Part shown: in pieces, positions 1 to 6,849 of the stretch | Numbering within the stretch: the stretch's first letter is position 1 | How the letters are laid out: every line of letters starts with the position of its first letter | DNA from: Polaribacter sp. | GTDB taxonomy: Bacteria; Bacteroidota; Bacteroidia; Flavobacteriales; Flavobacteriaceae | DNA length: 10,072 bases | Direction: 5' to 3' | Assembly (NCBI GenBank): GCA_003537695.1 | Contig: DPRC01000072.1 | Coordinates: forward strand, 1 to 10,072 | Made by a program: the position numbers and the translations under genes | The notes under the pieces: generated by a model | Seen by the model: the letters and a program-made list of their open reading frames with translations, nothing else | Databases searched by the model: none | What the model was told of the DNA's origin: nothing

Positions 1-390
1 AAAGAAAGTATGGCCAATACACCTGCTGTATTTGCAGTGTATGTTTCTATGTTGAATTTACAATGGTTGAAAGATATCGGTGGAATTTCATTTATAGAAG
101 AAGTAAATAATAAGAAAGCAGCACTTTTGTATGCTGAAATTGATAGAAATCCGCTATTCAAGGGAATTGTAGCCAAAGAAGATAGAAGTACCATGAACGC
201 TACTTTTAACTTGACAGATCCCGCTTTAGCAGCTCCATTTGATGCCTTATGGAAGGTTGCAGGAATCAATGGTTTAAATGGACATAGAAGTGTTGGAGGG
301 TATCGGGCAAGCATGTACAATGCACTTCCATTGCACAGTGTGCAAGTTTTAGTGGATGTAATGCAAGCACTAGAAAACGAACAGGCCTAA
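1..390 (+). CDS. serC: Phosphoserine aminotransferase, 3' part (start outside window)
   Basis: SerC is a PLP enzyme that converts 3-phosphohydroxypyruvate and glutamate into phosphoserine and 2-oxoglutarate, the second step of serine biosynthesis. The same enzyme family also serves vitamin B6 synthesis in some bacteria. The frame is open from the first base, so the visible 129 residues are the C-terminal third of a protein normally about 355 residues long; the ATG at base 10 is internal. Recognisable family signatures are NTPAVFAVYV near the left edge, RSTMNATF in the middle, and GHRSVGGYRASMYNALPL near the end, whose His and Arg help bind the substrate phosphate. The PLP lysine lies upstream of the window. 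It is the first visible gene of a plus-strand cluster, 112 bp before a SerA-like gene, as expected for a serine pathway operon. The identification is secure. Confidence 0.95.
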   Translation, partial: KESMANTPAVFAVYVSMLNLQWLKDIGGISFIEEVNNKKAALLYAEIDRNPLFKGIVAKEDRSTMNATFNLTDPALAAPFDALWKVAGINGLNGHRSVGGYRASMYNALPLHSVQVLVDVMQALENEQA

Positions 391-421
391 ATGCGACCGT
401 AAATGCGTTCCAGTAAAAAGT

Positions 422-447
422 ATTTTAAACCTTTGAAGGTTTAAAAT
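422..447. terminator. 26-bp palindrome between serC and the serA-like gene (terminator, attenuator or operator)
   Basis: Two 12-nt arms, ATTTTAAACCTT and AAGGTTTAAAAT, are exact reverse complements around a central TG. As RNA this gives a hairpin of about 10 pairs with a six-base TTTGAA loop. It begins 31 bp after the serC stop and ends 55 bp before the serA-like ATG. The 3' side is A-rich rather than a run of T, so it is not a classic intrinsic terminator in the plus direction. It could partly end serC transcripts, protect a 3' end, or bind a dimeric regulator as DNA. The palindrome itself is certain; its role is inference. Confidence 0.5.
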
Positions 448-502
448 TAAAATAAACAAAAAATAAAAATTTCTTTCTTTGGAAAGGAGTAGATACAAAC
501 AG

Positions 503-1453
503 ATGAAAATATTAGCAAACGACGGAATTTCTCAAAGCGGAATTGATGCTTTAGAAAAAAAAGGATTTGAAGTAATAACAACAAAAGTTGCTCAAAATCA
601 GTTAGAAAAGTATATCAATGAACATAATATTGATGCGCTTTTCGTAAAAAGTGCAACCCAAGTAGGGCAAGAACTTATAGACTCCTGTCCGAGTATTAAA
701 TTAATTGGATGTAGCGATGGAAGCCTAGACAATATTGATGTTTCCTATGCACAAGATCAAGGCTTGCATGTTATAAATGCTCCCGAGGCTGCAGCAAATG
801 CGGTTGCTGAGTTGGTTTTTGCACATTTATTTGGACTGGTAAGATTCTTGCATGCTTCCAACAGGGAGATGCCTTTAGAAGGAGATTCTCGTTTTAAAGA
901 ATTGAAAAAGGCGTTCAGTGAAGGCATCGAATTAAGAGGCAAGACTATGGGTTTAGTCGGTTTTGGAAATATTGGACAAGCAGTTGCTAAAATTGGTTTA
1001 GGCTTAGGAATGAACGTAATTGCAACAGATGAAAAGATTCCAAGTGCGCCCATAACCGTTGATTTTTTTAACGGACAGAAAGTGACCATCAATATTGAAA
1101 CCATTTCAAAAGATGCCGTTTTAAAAGAAGCTGACTTTATTTCTTTACACATACCTGCACAGGATGGCTATATCATCAAAGAAGATGATATTAAAAAAAT
1201 GAAGGATGGCGTGGGAATTATAAATACTGCTGGTGGTGGTATTTTACATGAAGTAGACCTTGTAAAAGCCATTGAAAGCGGTAAAGTACAGTTTGCTGGT
1301 TTGGACGTGTTTGAAACAGAACCAACGCCTGCAGTTCAATTGTTAATGAATCCAGAAATCTCTTTAACACCCCACATTGGAGGCGCTACAAAAGAGACCG
1401 AAGAAAGAAATGGAATTGCACTGGCACAACAAGTTATTCAGCTTTTACGCTAA
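503..1453 (+). CDS. SerA-like D-2-hydroxyacid dehydrogenase lacking the catalytic arginine
   Basis: By family and by its place after serC this is a D-3-phosphoglycerate dehydrogenase homologue, the NAD-dependent first step of serine synthesis. It has 316 residues, the short form without a C-terminal ACT domain, so serine feedback through ACT is not expected. Visible parts are the N-terminal substrate-domain start (MKILANDGIS), the Rossmann loop GFGNIG (153-158), an acidic residue after the second strand (D175) that fits NAD, Glu273 in VFETEP, and catalytic His291 in TPHIGG. The usual NTARGG motif reads NTAGGG (241-246), so the catalytic Arg (Arg240 in E. coli SerA) is Gly244. The positions matching E. 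coli Arg60 and Asn108 appear to be Lys49 and Ala97. I chose the ATG at 503 over an in-frame TTG at 479 because MKILANDG matches the usual family start; AGGAG lies at 485-489. It may have a changed substrate, be a weak enzyme, or be a pseudoenzyme, so I give no symbol. Confidence 0.85.
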   Translation: MKILANDGISQSGIDALEKKGFEVITTKVAQNQLEKYINEHNIDALFVKSATQVGQELIDSCPSIKLIGCSDGSLDNIDVSYAQDQGLHVINAPEAAANAVAELVFAHLFGLVRFLHASNREMPLEGDSRFKELKKAFSEGIELRGKTMGLVGFGNIGQAVAKIGLGLGMNVIATDEKIPSAPITVDFFNGQKVTINIETISKDAVLKEADFISLHIPAQDGYIIKEDDIKKMKDGVGIINTAGGGILHEVDLVKAIESGKVQFAGLDVFETEPTPAVQLLMNPEISLTPHIGGATKETEERNGIALAQQVIQLLR

Positions 1454-1456
1454 TAT

Positions 1457-2695
1457 ATGGCCTTTGTAAAACCTTTTAAAGCAGTGCGAGCGACAGGAGA
1501 CAAAGTAGCCCAAGTGTCGTCTAAAGCACACGCTGTTTATACTCCGGAAATGCTGAGTTCTAAATTGGCGCGCAATCCCTATTCTTTTTTACATGTAACC
1601 ACTCCTGCTTACATCGATCCAAAAAAAGAACGCAGTGAAAAAGAACGTTTTAAACTGGTACAAAAACAATATGCAGATTTTAAAGAGCAAAAAATTTTCA
1701 CACAAGATAAAATACCAGCTTTTTATATTTATAAAAAAACAACGGCTTCAAAATCATTTTGTGGAATAATTGCTGCGAGCGCTGTTGAAGACTGTTTGAA
1801 CAATACTATAAAAAAACACGAAGGAACTCTTAAACAAAGAGAGTTATTATTTGAGAACTATTTACACAATACGGGCTTTACTTCAGAACCGGTCTTATTA
1901 TCATATCCCGACAATGCTAAAATTACTGGCATCCTTGAAAAATATTCGGAATACAAAGCGAACTATGAATTTACAACCGCAAATGAAGACATGCACGTAC
2001 TTTGGGTGGTAACAGATGCATCCGATATTAAAAAAATAACAAGTGCCTTTGAAGAGATTGACACGCTATATATTGCGGACGGTCACCACCGCTCGTCAGC
2101 TTCCTGCTTGTTAGCCGAAAGATTAAAAAAAGAAAACGCAAAGCATACAGGAACCGAAGCATATAACTTTTTCATGAGTTATTTAGTAGCAGAAAGTACA
2201 TTGAGTATTTATGAGTTCAATCGCTTTGTAAAAGATCTAAATGGTCTTAGTCCACAAGAATTCTTAGATGCTTTAAAACCTTATTTCACTATTAAAAATC
2301 ACGGTCAAGCTTTTTATAAACCGTCCAAAAAGCACGCTTTTAGCATGTATTTAGAAGGCGAGTTTTATGCTTTAAATTTGAAAGAAGCGGGCTATACCTT
2401 TACAGATGTCCTTAGTAAATTAGATGCTCAAATTCTATACACTACCGTTTTAAAACCACTTTTAGGCATCGATGATATTAGAGATGATTCTAAAATCGTA
2501 TATTCTCAAAACAAATCGAATGGTATGGAACTAAAAACAAAAGTGGATACCGGCGCTTTTAAAGTTTCTTTCGGGATGTGCTCAACCCATGTAAAAGAAC
2601 TTAAAGAAATTGTAGATGCAGGCTTGTTAATGCCACCAAAAACTACGTATATAGAGCCAAAACTAAGAAGTGCTTTGACTATTTATGAGTTTTAA
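1457..2695 (+). CDS. DUF1015 family protein (COG4198), function unknown
   Basis: This 412-residue protein belongs to the DUF1015 family, for which I know no established biochemical function. Family marks visible here are the N-terminal FKAVRAT (7-13), KKHEGT (119-124), the hallmark IADGHHR (206-212), and the C-terminal MPPKTTYIEPKLRSAL (392-407). The conserved His, Asp and Glu residues look like a catalytic or metal-binding set, but that is inference. I see no signal peptide or membrane segment, so it should be cytoplasmic. The length is normal for the family. Its ATG lies only 3 bp after the stop of the SerA-like gene, so the two are almost certainly co-transcribed and translationally coupled. 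Together with serC this suggests a role linked to serine or phosphoserine metabolism, which the sequence alone does not prove. Confidence 0.9.
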   Translation: MAFVKPFKAVRATGDKVAQVSSKAHAVYTPEMLSSKLARNPYSFLHVTTPAYIDPKKERSEKERFKLVQKQYADFKEQKIFTQDKIPAFYIYKKTTASKSFCGIIAASAVEDCLNNTIKKHEGTLKQRELLFENYLHNTGFTSEPVLLSYPDNAKITGILEKYSEYKANYEFTTANEDMHVLWVVTDASDIKKITSAFEEIDTLYIADGHHRSSASCLLAERLKKENAKHTGTEAYNFFMSYLVAESTLSIYEFNRFVKDLNGLSPQEFLDALKPYFTIKNHGQAFYKPSKKHAFSMYLEGEFYALNLKEAGYTFTDVLSKLDAQILYTTVLKPLLGIDDIRDDSKIVYSQNKSNGMELKTKVDTGAFKVSFGMCSTHVKELKEIVDAGLLMPPKTTYIEPKLRSALTIYEF

Positions 2696-2743
2696 CACGG
2701 ATAGGACTATTGCACTTGAAAAGGCTTTTAATAAAAAAACAAA

Positions 2744-3418
2744 ATGGAAATACAAAAAAACATACAAGAAATAATTAAATCAATTCCAGCAAACGTAACA
2801 TTGGTAGCTGTTTCTAAAACCAAACCTATTTCTGATCTACAAGAAGCCTATGACGGTGGTCAGCGCGTATTTGGTGAAAATAAAATACAGGAAATGGCTG
2901 AAAAGTTTGAGGCACTCCCAAAAGATATTCAATGGCATATGATTGGTCATTTACAAAGCAACAAAGTAAAGTATATGGCCCACTTCGTGAATTTAATTCA
3001 TGGAATAGACAAACTTAAAACCTTGAAAGAAATTAATAAGCAAGCAAAAAAACACAACCGAATTATTTCTTGCCTGTTACAGGCAAAAATAGCACAAGAA
3101 GAGACGAAATTCGGGTTGTCTTTTGACGAAATAGAACAGCTTTTGAAAAACCCAGAGTTTAAAGAATTAGAAAATATAAAAATTGTTGGCTTTATGGGGA
3201 TGGCATCATTTACCGATGACCAAAAACAATTGAACGAAGAGTTTGCATCTCTAAATAGTTTTTTTCAATTACACAAAACAAAAACAGCTACTTCCAACTG
3301 CCAACTTGAGACACTTTCTATGGGAATGAGTGGTGACTATAATTTGGCAATAAAAAATGGGAGTTCTATGATACGAGTAGGAAGCTCAATTTTTGGTAAT
3401 AGAAATTATAGTTCGTAA
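2744..3418 (+). CDS. YggS/PLPBP-family pyridoxal phosphate homeostasis protein
   Basis: This 224-residue protein is a COG0325 member (YggS in E. coli, PROSC/PLPBP in humans). It is a single-domain fold-type III PLP-binding protein that helps keep free PLP in balance and has no known catalytic reaction. VAVSKTKP (21-28) holds the PLP-binding lysine, K25. FGENKIQE (43-50), WHMIGHLQSNK (64-74), LSMGMSGDY and IRVGSSIFG near the C-terminus are the other family blocks, the last ones binding the cofactor phosphate. The ATG follows an A-rich leader and the length is normal. It lies 48 bp after the DUF1015 gene and 24 bp before the exonuclease gene. Its place downstream of serC is sensible because SerC is PLP-dependent, but YggS genes occur in many contexts. 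Confidence 0.93.
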   Translation: MEIQKNIQEIIKSIPANVTLVAVSKTKPISDLQEAYDGGQRVFGENKIQEMAEKFEALPKDIQWHMIGHLQSNKVKYMAHFVNLIHGIDKLKTLKEINKQAKKHNRIISCLLQAKIAQEETKFGLSFDEIEQLLKNPEFKELENIKIVGFMGMASFTDDQKQLNEEFASLNSFFQLHKTKTATSNCQLETLSMGMSGDYNLAIKNGSSMIRVGSSIFGNRNYSS

Positions 3419-3442
3419 ATTTACATCCTAAGAAGAAAGAAT

Positions 3443-4522
3443 TTGTACGCGATATTAGACATTGAAACTACCGGGGGGAAATTTAATGAAGAAGGCATTA
3501 CAGAAATTGCCATTTATAAATTTGACGGGCATAAAATTGTAGATCAATTTATTAGTTTGGTAAACCCAGAAAAAGAAATTCAGCAATTTGTTGTGAGACT
3601 CACAGGTATCAATAACAAAATGCTACAAAATGCACCTAAATTTTACGAAATAGCCAAAAGAGTTATCGAAATTACAAAAGACTGTACTTTAGTTGCACAC
3701 AACACCACTTTTGACTATCGAATTTTAAGTACCGAATTTGACAGATTGGGTTATGACTTTAACAGAAATACACTGTGTACCGTAGAACTAAGCAAACAAT
3801 TAATTTTAGACCAACCTTCTTATAGTCTCGGGAAACTGACAAAGGCATTAGGAATACCCATGACAGATAGGCATCGCGCCTCTGGAGATGCTTTAGCTAC
3901 AGTGCAGCTTTTTAAGCTACTTTTAGAAAAAGACAGTACAAAAGCAATCATACAGGATTTCGTAAAATACCATGATCAGCGAATTGAAAAAGAAAGACTT
4001 CAGAAATTAATAGCTGCAGTCCCAAAAGATATAGGGCTGTTTTACGTCCATGATAAAAATGGAAAAATACTATTTTTAGGGCGTGGAAAAAATGTAAAGT
4101 CGGAAGTAAATAAATTATTTTTGAAAGAAACAAAAAGAGCTTTGAAAATTCAAGAAAGAGCAGTTTCTATTACGTTTGAAAAAACAGGAAATGAACTCTT
4201 TACCCGTTTAAAATATTATCTACAATTAGAAGCGCTTGCTCCAAAATATAATATTAAGAAAAAAAGAAAGCCGGTATTAAATGACTTTAACAATGATGAT
4301 TTTATTATTTTAGAAAAAGGGAGAGAAACCGAAGAGCATGCGCTTATTCTTATAGAAAATAATCAAGTTTTTGGGTATGGATATACTAATTTAGCACACC
4401 AAGAAAATAATATCGACATTCTAAAGGCGGTACTTACTCCTATCGAGGACAAGGAATTAGCAAAAATCATTATAAAAAATTACTTAAACAATTATACCGT
4501 TCAAAAAATTGTGCGTCTCTAA
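3443..4522 (+). CDS. DnaQ-like DEDDh exonuclease fused to a degenerate GIY-YIG domain
   Basis: This 359-residue protein has an N-terminal DnaQ-type 3'-5' exonuclease domain (about 1-165), related to the proofreading subunit of DNA polymerase III. All five DEDDh residues are present: D6 and E8 in DIETTG, D91 in HNTTFDYR, H144 and D149 in HRASGDA. After a linker comes a UvrC-like GIY-YIG module (about 191-270) with changed key residues: GLF at 198-200 for GIY, FLG at 211-213 for YIG, E221 at the usual arginine, and Y258 at the usual metal-binding glutamate. The C-terminal 80 or so residues (DDFIILEKGR onward) are a family tail of unknown role. Only two cysteines occur, both in the exonuclease domain, so a UvrC-type Cys-rich segment is absent. 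The start is TTG: no in-frame ATG precedes DIETTG and the family usually begins MYAILDIETTG. Likely a repair or maintenance exonuclease whose second module binds rather than cuts. Confidence 0.88.
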   Translation: MYAILDIETTGGKFNEEGITEIAIYKFDGHKIVDQFISLVNPEKEIQQFVVRLTGINNKMLQNAPKFYEIAKRVIEITKDCTLVAHNTTFDYRILSTEFDRLGYDFNRNTLCTVELSKQLILDQPSYSLGKLTKALGIPMTDRHRASGDALATVQLFKLLLEKDSTKAIIQDFVKYHDQRIEKERLQKLIAAVPKDIGLFYVHDKNGKILFLGRGKNVKSEVNKLFLKETKRALKIQERAVSITFEKTGNELFTRLKYYLQLEALAPKYNIKKKRKPVLNDFNNDDFIILEKGRETEEHALILIENNQVFGYGYTNLAHQENNIDILKAVLTPIEDKELAKIIIKNYLNNYTVQKIVRL

Positions 4523-4573
4523 CTTCATCTCGAATTAAAGATTCGTATTCAAAAATTATAAAAGACAAGAAAC

Positions 4574-6670
4574 TTAACTAATATTAGACCAAATTTTAGA
4601 AGACTTTGTCATTTGAATAAAAGCTTTTTTTATTAAAATATTTTCTTCCTTCGCTAAATTCTCGTCTTCTTGTAACAAGGAAATTGCAGTATTCCTAGCA
4701 GCTACCAAAATTTTAGAATCTTTTACTACATCGGCAATTTTAAGATCTAAAACACCACTCTGCTGTGTTCCCATAATATTTCCAGGGCCTCTTAACTTTA
4801 GGTCCACCTCCGCAATTTTAAAACCATCTGTAGTCTCCACCATTGTTTTCAGACGGGTCTTTGCCTCTGGTGATAATTTAAAACTAGACAATAGAATACA
4901 GTAACTTTGATCTGCTCCTCGTCCAACGCGACCGCGTAATTGATGCAATTGTGAGAGTCCAAATCGTTCTGAACTTTCAATAATCATTACACTGGCGTTG
5001 GGCACATTTACACCCACTTCGATCACTGTTGTGGCAACCATAATTTGTGTTTCTCCCTTTACAAAACGTTGCATTTCAAACTCTTTGTCTGCAGGTTTCA
5101 TTTTACCGTGTACAATACTAATTTGATATTTTGGCAATGGAAACTCTCTGGACACGCTCTCATAGCCATCCATTAAATCTTTATAATCCATCACCGCAGA
5201 CTCTTCAATTAATGGATATACCAAATAGACCTGTCTTCCTTTGTTAATTTCATCTTTCATGAATTTAAAAACAGACAAACGATTGCTATCAAAACGATGC
5301 ACCGTCTTTACTTCCTTTCTTCCAGGGGGCAGTTCGTCAATAACAGAAATATCCAAATCTCCGTATACAGACATGGCCAAGGTTCTAGGAATTGGGGTTG
5401 CCGTCATCACTAAAATATGTGGGGGTAATTCATTCTTAGCCCATAACTTAGCGCGTTGCTTTACTCCAAATCTATGCTGCTCATCAATAACAGCAATGCC
5501 TAAATTTTTAAATTGTACTTTATCCTCCAATAAGGCATGCGTACCAATCAATATATCTAAAGTACCATCTTCTAAACCTGCATGAATCTCTCTTCTCTTT
5601 TTAGTTCTTACAGAACCCGTTAAAATAGCAACCTTAAGGTCCATCCCCGCTACCAATTCTGAAACTGCAATAAAATGCTGATTTGCCAATATTTCTGTGG
5701 GTGCCATAATCGTTGCCTGAAAACCATTGTCTATGGCCAAAAGCATCGCTAAAATAGCAACAATCGTTTTTCCAGACCCTACATCTCCCTGCAGCAAGCG
5801 GTTCATATGCGCCCCTGAAGCTACATCCTTACGAACTTCTTTCAAAACTCTTTTTTGCGCATTTGTCAAATCAAATGGCAGTCTATTTGTATAAAAATCA
5901 TTAAAAATAGTCCCTACTTTTTCGAAGACTACCCCTTTTATTTTCGTTTTATTGATGAGCTTCTTTCGCAATAATTGCAACTGAATAAAAAATAATTCTT
6001 CAAATTTTAATCGGTTTTCTGCTTTTGTAAGCTGTTCCTGACTTTTAGGGAAATGTGCGTTTAAAAGTGCTTCTCGTTTAGATATAAATTTAAAAGCATC
6101 TAAAATATCTTGTGATAAATTTTCTTGAATACTATCATAAAACTGTTCCAACAAACGCTGTACATAGTTTCCCATCATTCTATTGGAAACCCCCGCATTG
6201 ATGAGCCTTTCGGTAGCGTGATAGACGGGCTGCATTTTTGTCTGTAACTTTTTTTTATAAGCACTAAACAATTCTAATTCAGGATGTGGAATGCTAAAAC
6301 TCCCGTTGTAGTGGTTGAGTTTTCCATAGACAACATAAGGCTCATTTACTTTCAGAGAGTCTTTGAGCCATTTCTGTCCTTTAAACCAAACCAATTCCAT
6401 ACTTCCCGTAGCATCCTGAAAGGTAGCGACTAAACGACTACCCCTTTTTTGTGCTATTGAATTTATTCGGGTAATACGCCCTACAATTTGCACTTCTGAA
6501 GAATTTGGTTGCAAATCTTTGATGGCATGAAATGTAGTTTTATCAATGTAGCGAAAAGGAAAGAAATTAAGCAGATCGTTGCATGTTTTCAAGCCCAATT
6601 CCGTGTACAAAAGCGTTGCTCTTTGTACACTAATTCCCTCGATATATGTAATTGGGTAATTTAAATTCAA
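4574..6670 (-). CDS. recG: ATP-dependent DNA helicase RecG
   Basis: RecG is a monomeric superfamily 2 double-strand DNA translocase that remodels stalled replication forks and Holliday junctions. The 698 residues fit the family. The N-terminal wedge/OB region (about 55-135) includes FPFRYIDKT just before it and QDATGSMELVWF (85-96). Helicase motifs follow in order: Walker A GDVGSGKT (295-302), motif Ia APTEILANQ (323-331), DEQH (396-399), TATPIPRT (423-430), ATTVIEVGVNVP (546-557) and QLRGRVGRG (577-585). RGPGNIMGTQQSG (627-639) belongs to the C-terminal translocation region typical of RecG. No required motif is missing. The start is TTG (MNLNYPITYIEG): an in-frame TAG lies five codons upstream with no ATG between, and the next ATG would remove the wedge domain. 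It converges with the exonuclease gene across 51 bp and diverges from the rRNA methyltransferase gene. Confidence 0.96.
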   Translation of the reverse strand: MNLNYPITYIEGISVQRATLLYTELGLKTCNDLLNFFPFRYIDKTTFHAIKDLQPNSSEVQIVGRITRINSIAQKRGSRLVATFQDATGSMELVWFKGQKWLKDSLKVNEPYVVYGKLNHYNGSFSIPHPELELFSAYKKKLQTKMQPVYHATERLINAGVSNRMMGNYVQRLLEQFYDSIQENLSQDILDAFKFISKREALLNAHFPKSQEQLTKAENRLKFEELFFIQLQLLRKKLINKTKIKGVVFEKVGTIFNDFYTNRLPFDLTNAQKRVLKEVRKDVASGAHMNRLLQGDVGSGKTIVAILAMLLAIDNGFQATIMAPTEILANQHFIAVSELVAGMDLKVAILTGSVRTKKRREIHAGLEDGTLDILIGTHALLEDKVQFKNLGIAVIDEQHRFGVKQRAKLWAKNELPPHILVMTATPIPRTLAMSVYGDLDISVIDELPPGRKEVKTVHRFDSNRLSVFKFMKDEINKGRQVYLVYPLIEESAVMDYKDLMDGYESVSREFPLPKYQISIVHGKMKPADKEFEMQRFVKGETQIMVATTVIEVGVNVPNASVMIIESSERFGLSQLHQLRGRVGRGADQSYCILLSSFKLSPEAKTRLKTMVETTDGFKIAEVDLKLRGPGNIMGTQQSGVLDLKIADVVKDSKILVAARNTAISLLQEDENLAKEENILIKKAFIQMTKSSKIWSNIS

Positions 6671-6689
6671 CTTGATTTTTTCTAGTATT

Positions 6690-6697
6690 CAAAAATA
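6690..6697 (-). promoter_or_regulatory. Possible recG promoter -7 element
   Basis: Read on the minus strand this is TATTTTTG, which matches the Bacteroidota -7 consensus TAnnTTTG and lies 19 nt before the proposed TTG start of recG. I find no TTG at the expected -33 distance, and the DNA is very AT-rich, so a chance match is quite possible. A 7-bp inverted repeat, TGATTTT (6673-6679) and AAAATCA (6700-6706), encloses the element. Confidence 0.3.
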
Positions 6698-6750
6698 ATA
6701 AAATCAGATTAAAAAAAGAATTAAATTGTTATTTATTGTGTTTTAAAAAA

Positions 6751-6783
6751 AAAGGTTTTAAGCGCTTGTAAACCAAAGGTTTT
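6751..6783. repeat. Direct repeat AAAGGTTTT with interleaved inverted repeats in the recG/rsmB gap
   Basis: AAAGGTTTT occurs at 6751-6759 and again at 6775-6783, exactly 24 bp apart. Between the copies are the 8-bp palindrome AAGCGCTT (6760-6767) and AAACC (6770-6774). AAACC can pair either with GGTTT at 6754-6758 or with GGTTT at 6778-6782. The cluster lies 18 bp upstream of the -33 element proposed for the methyltransferase gene, so it would not be in that transcript. It is better read as a possible operator than as an attenuator. Confidence 0.35.
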
Positions 6784-6800
6784 TCTAAACAACTTTTAAA

Positions 6801-6830
6801 TTGCACACCTCCTACTTATATGTATATTTG
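6801..6830 (+). promoter_or_regulatory. Bacteroidota-type promoter of the rRNA methyltransferase gene
   Basis: A TTG at 6801-6803 and TATATTTG at 6823-6830 are separated by 19 nt, a full match to the -33 TTG and -7 TAnnTTTG pattern known for Bacteroides and Flavobacterium major sigma factors. Transcription would start around 6835-6838, giving a leader of only about 12-15 nt with the A-rich AATAAAATAAA just before the ATG at 6850. This is the best promoter in the window. Confidence 0.7.
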
Positions 6831-6849
6831 CAACCCATAATAAAATAAA

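Noticed and set aside
479..502. TTG-initiated N-terminal extension of the SerA-like protein
   Set aside because: The eight extra residues do not resemble the family; MKILANDG at the ATG (503) matches the usual N-terminus, and the purine-rich AGGAG lies inside the extension.
757..1152. Minus-strand open frame of 131 codons
   Set aside because: It lies entirely inside the SerA-like gene on the opposite strand and its translation has no recognisable family features.
2696..2743. Internal promoter or terminator before the yggS-family gene
   Set aside because: Only a small AAAAG-G-CTTTT palindrome (2719-2729) is visible, with no TAnnTTTG element; co-transcription with the upstream gene is the simpler reading.
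3948..4133. Minus-strand open frame of 61 codons
   Set aside because: It is opposite the linker and GIY-YIG part of the exonuclease gene; the apparent hydrophobicity comes from reading Lys-rich codons in reverse.
4531..4545. CGAAT/ATTCG inverted repeat between the exonuclease gene and recG as a bidirectional terminator
   Set aside because: The stem is only 5 bp with no GC-rich core and no T run on either strand, so it is too weak to call, although a terminator would be expected in this convergent gap.
5241..5585. Plus-strand open frame of 114 codons
   Set aside because: It is antisense to the helicase core of recG and shows no family signal.
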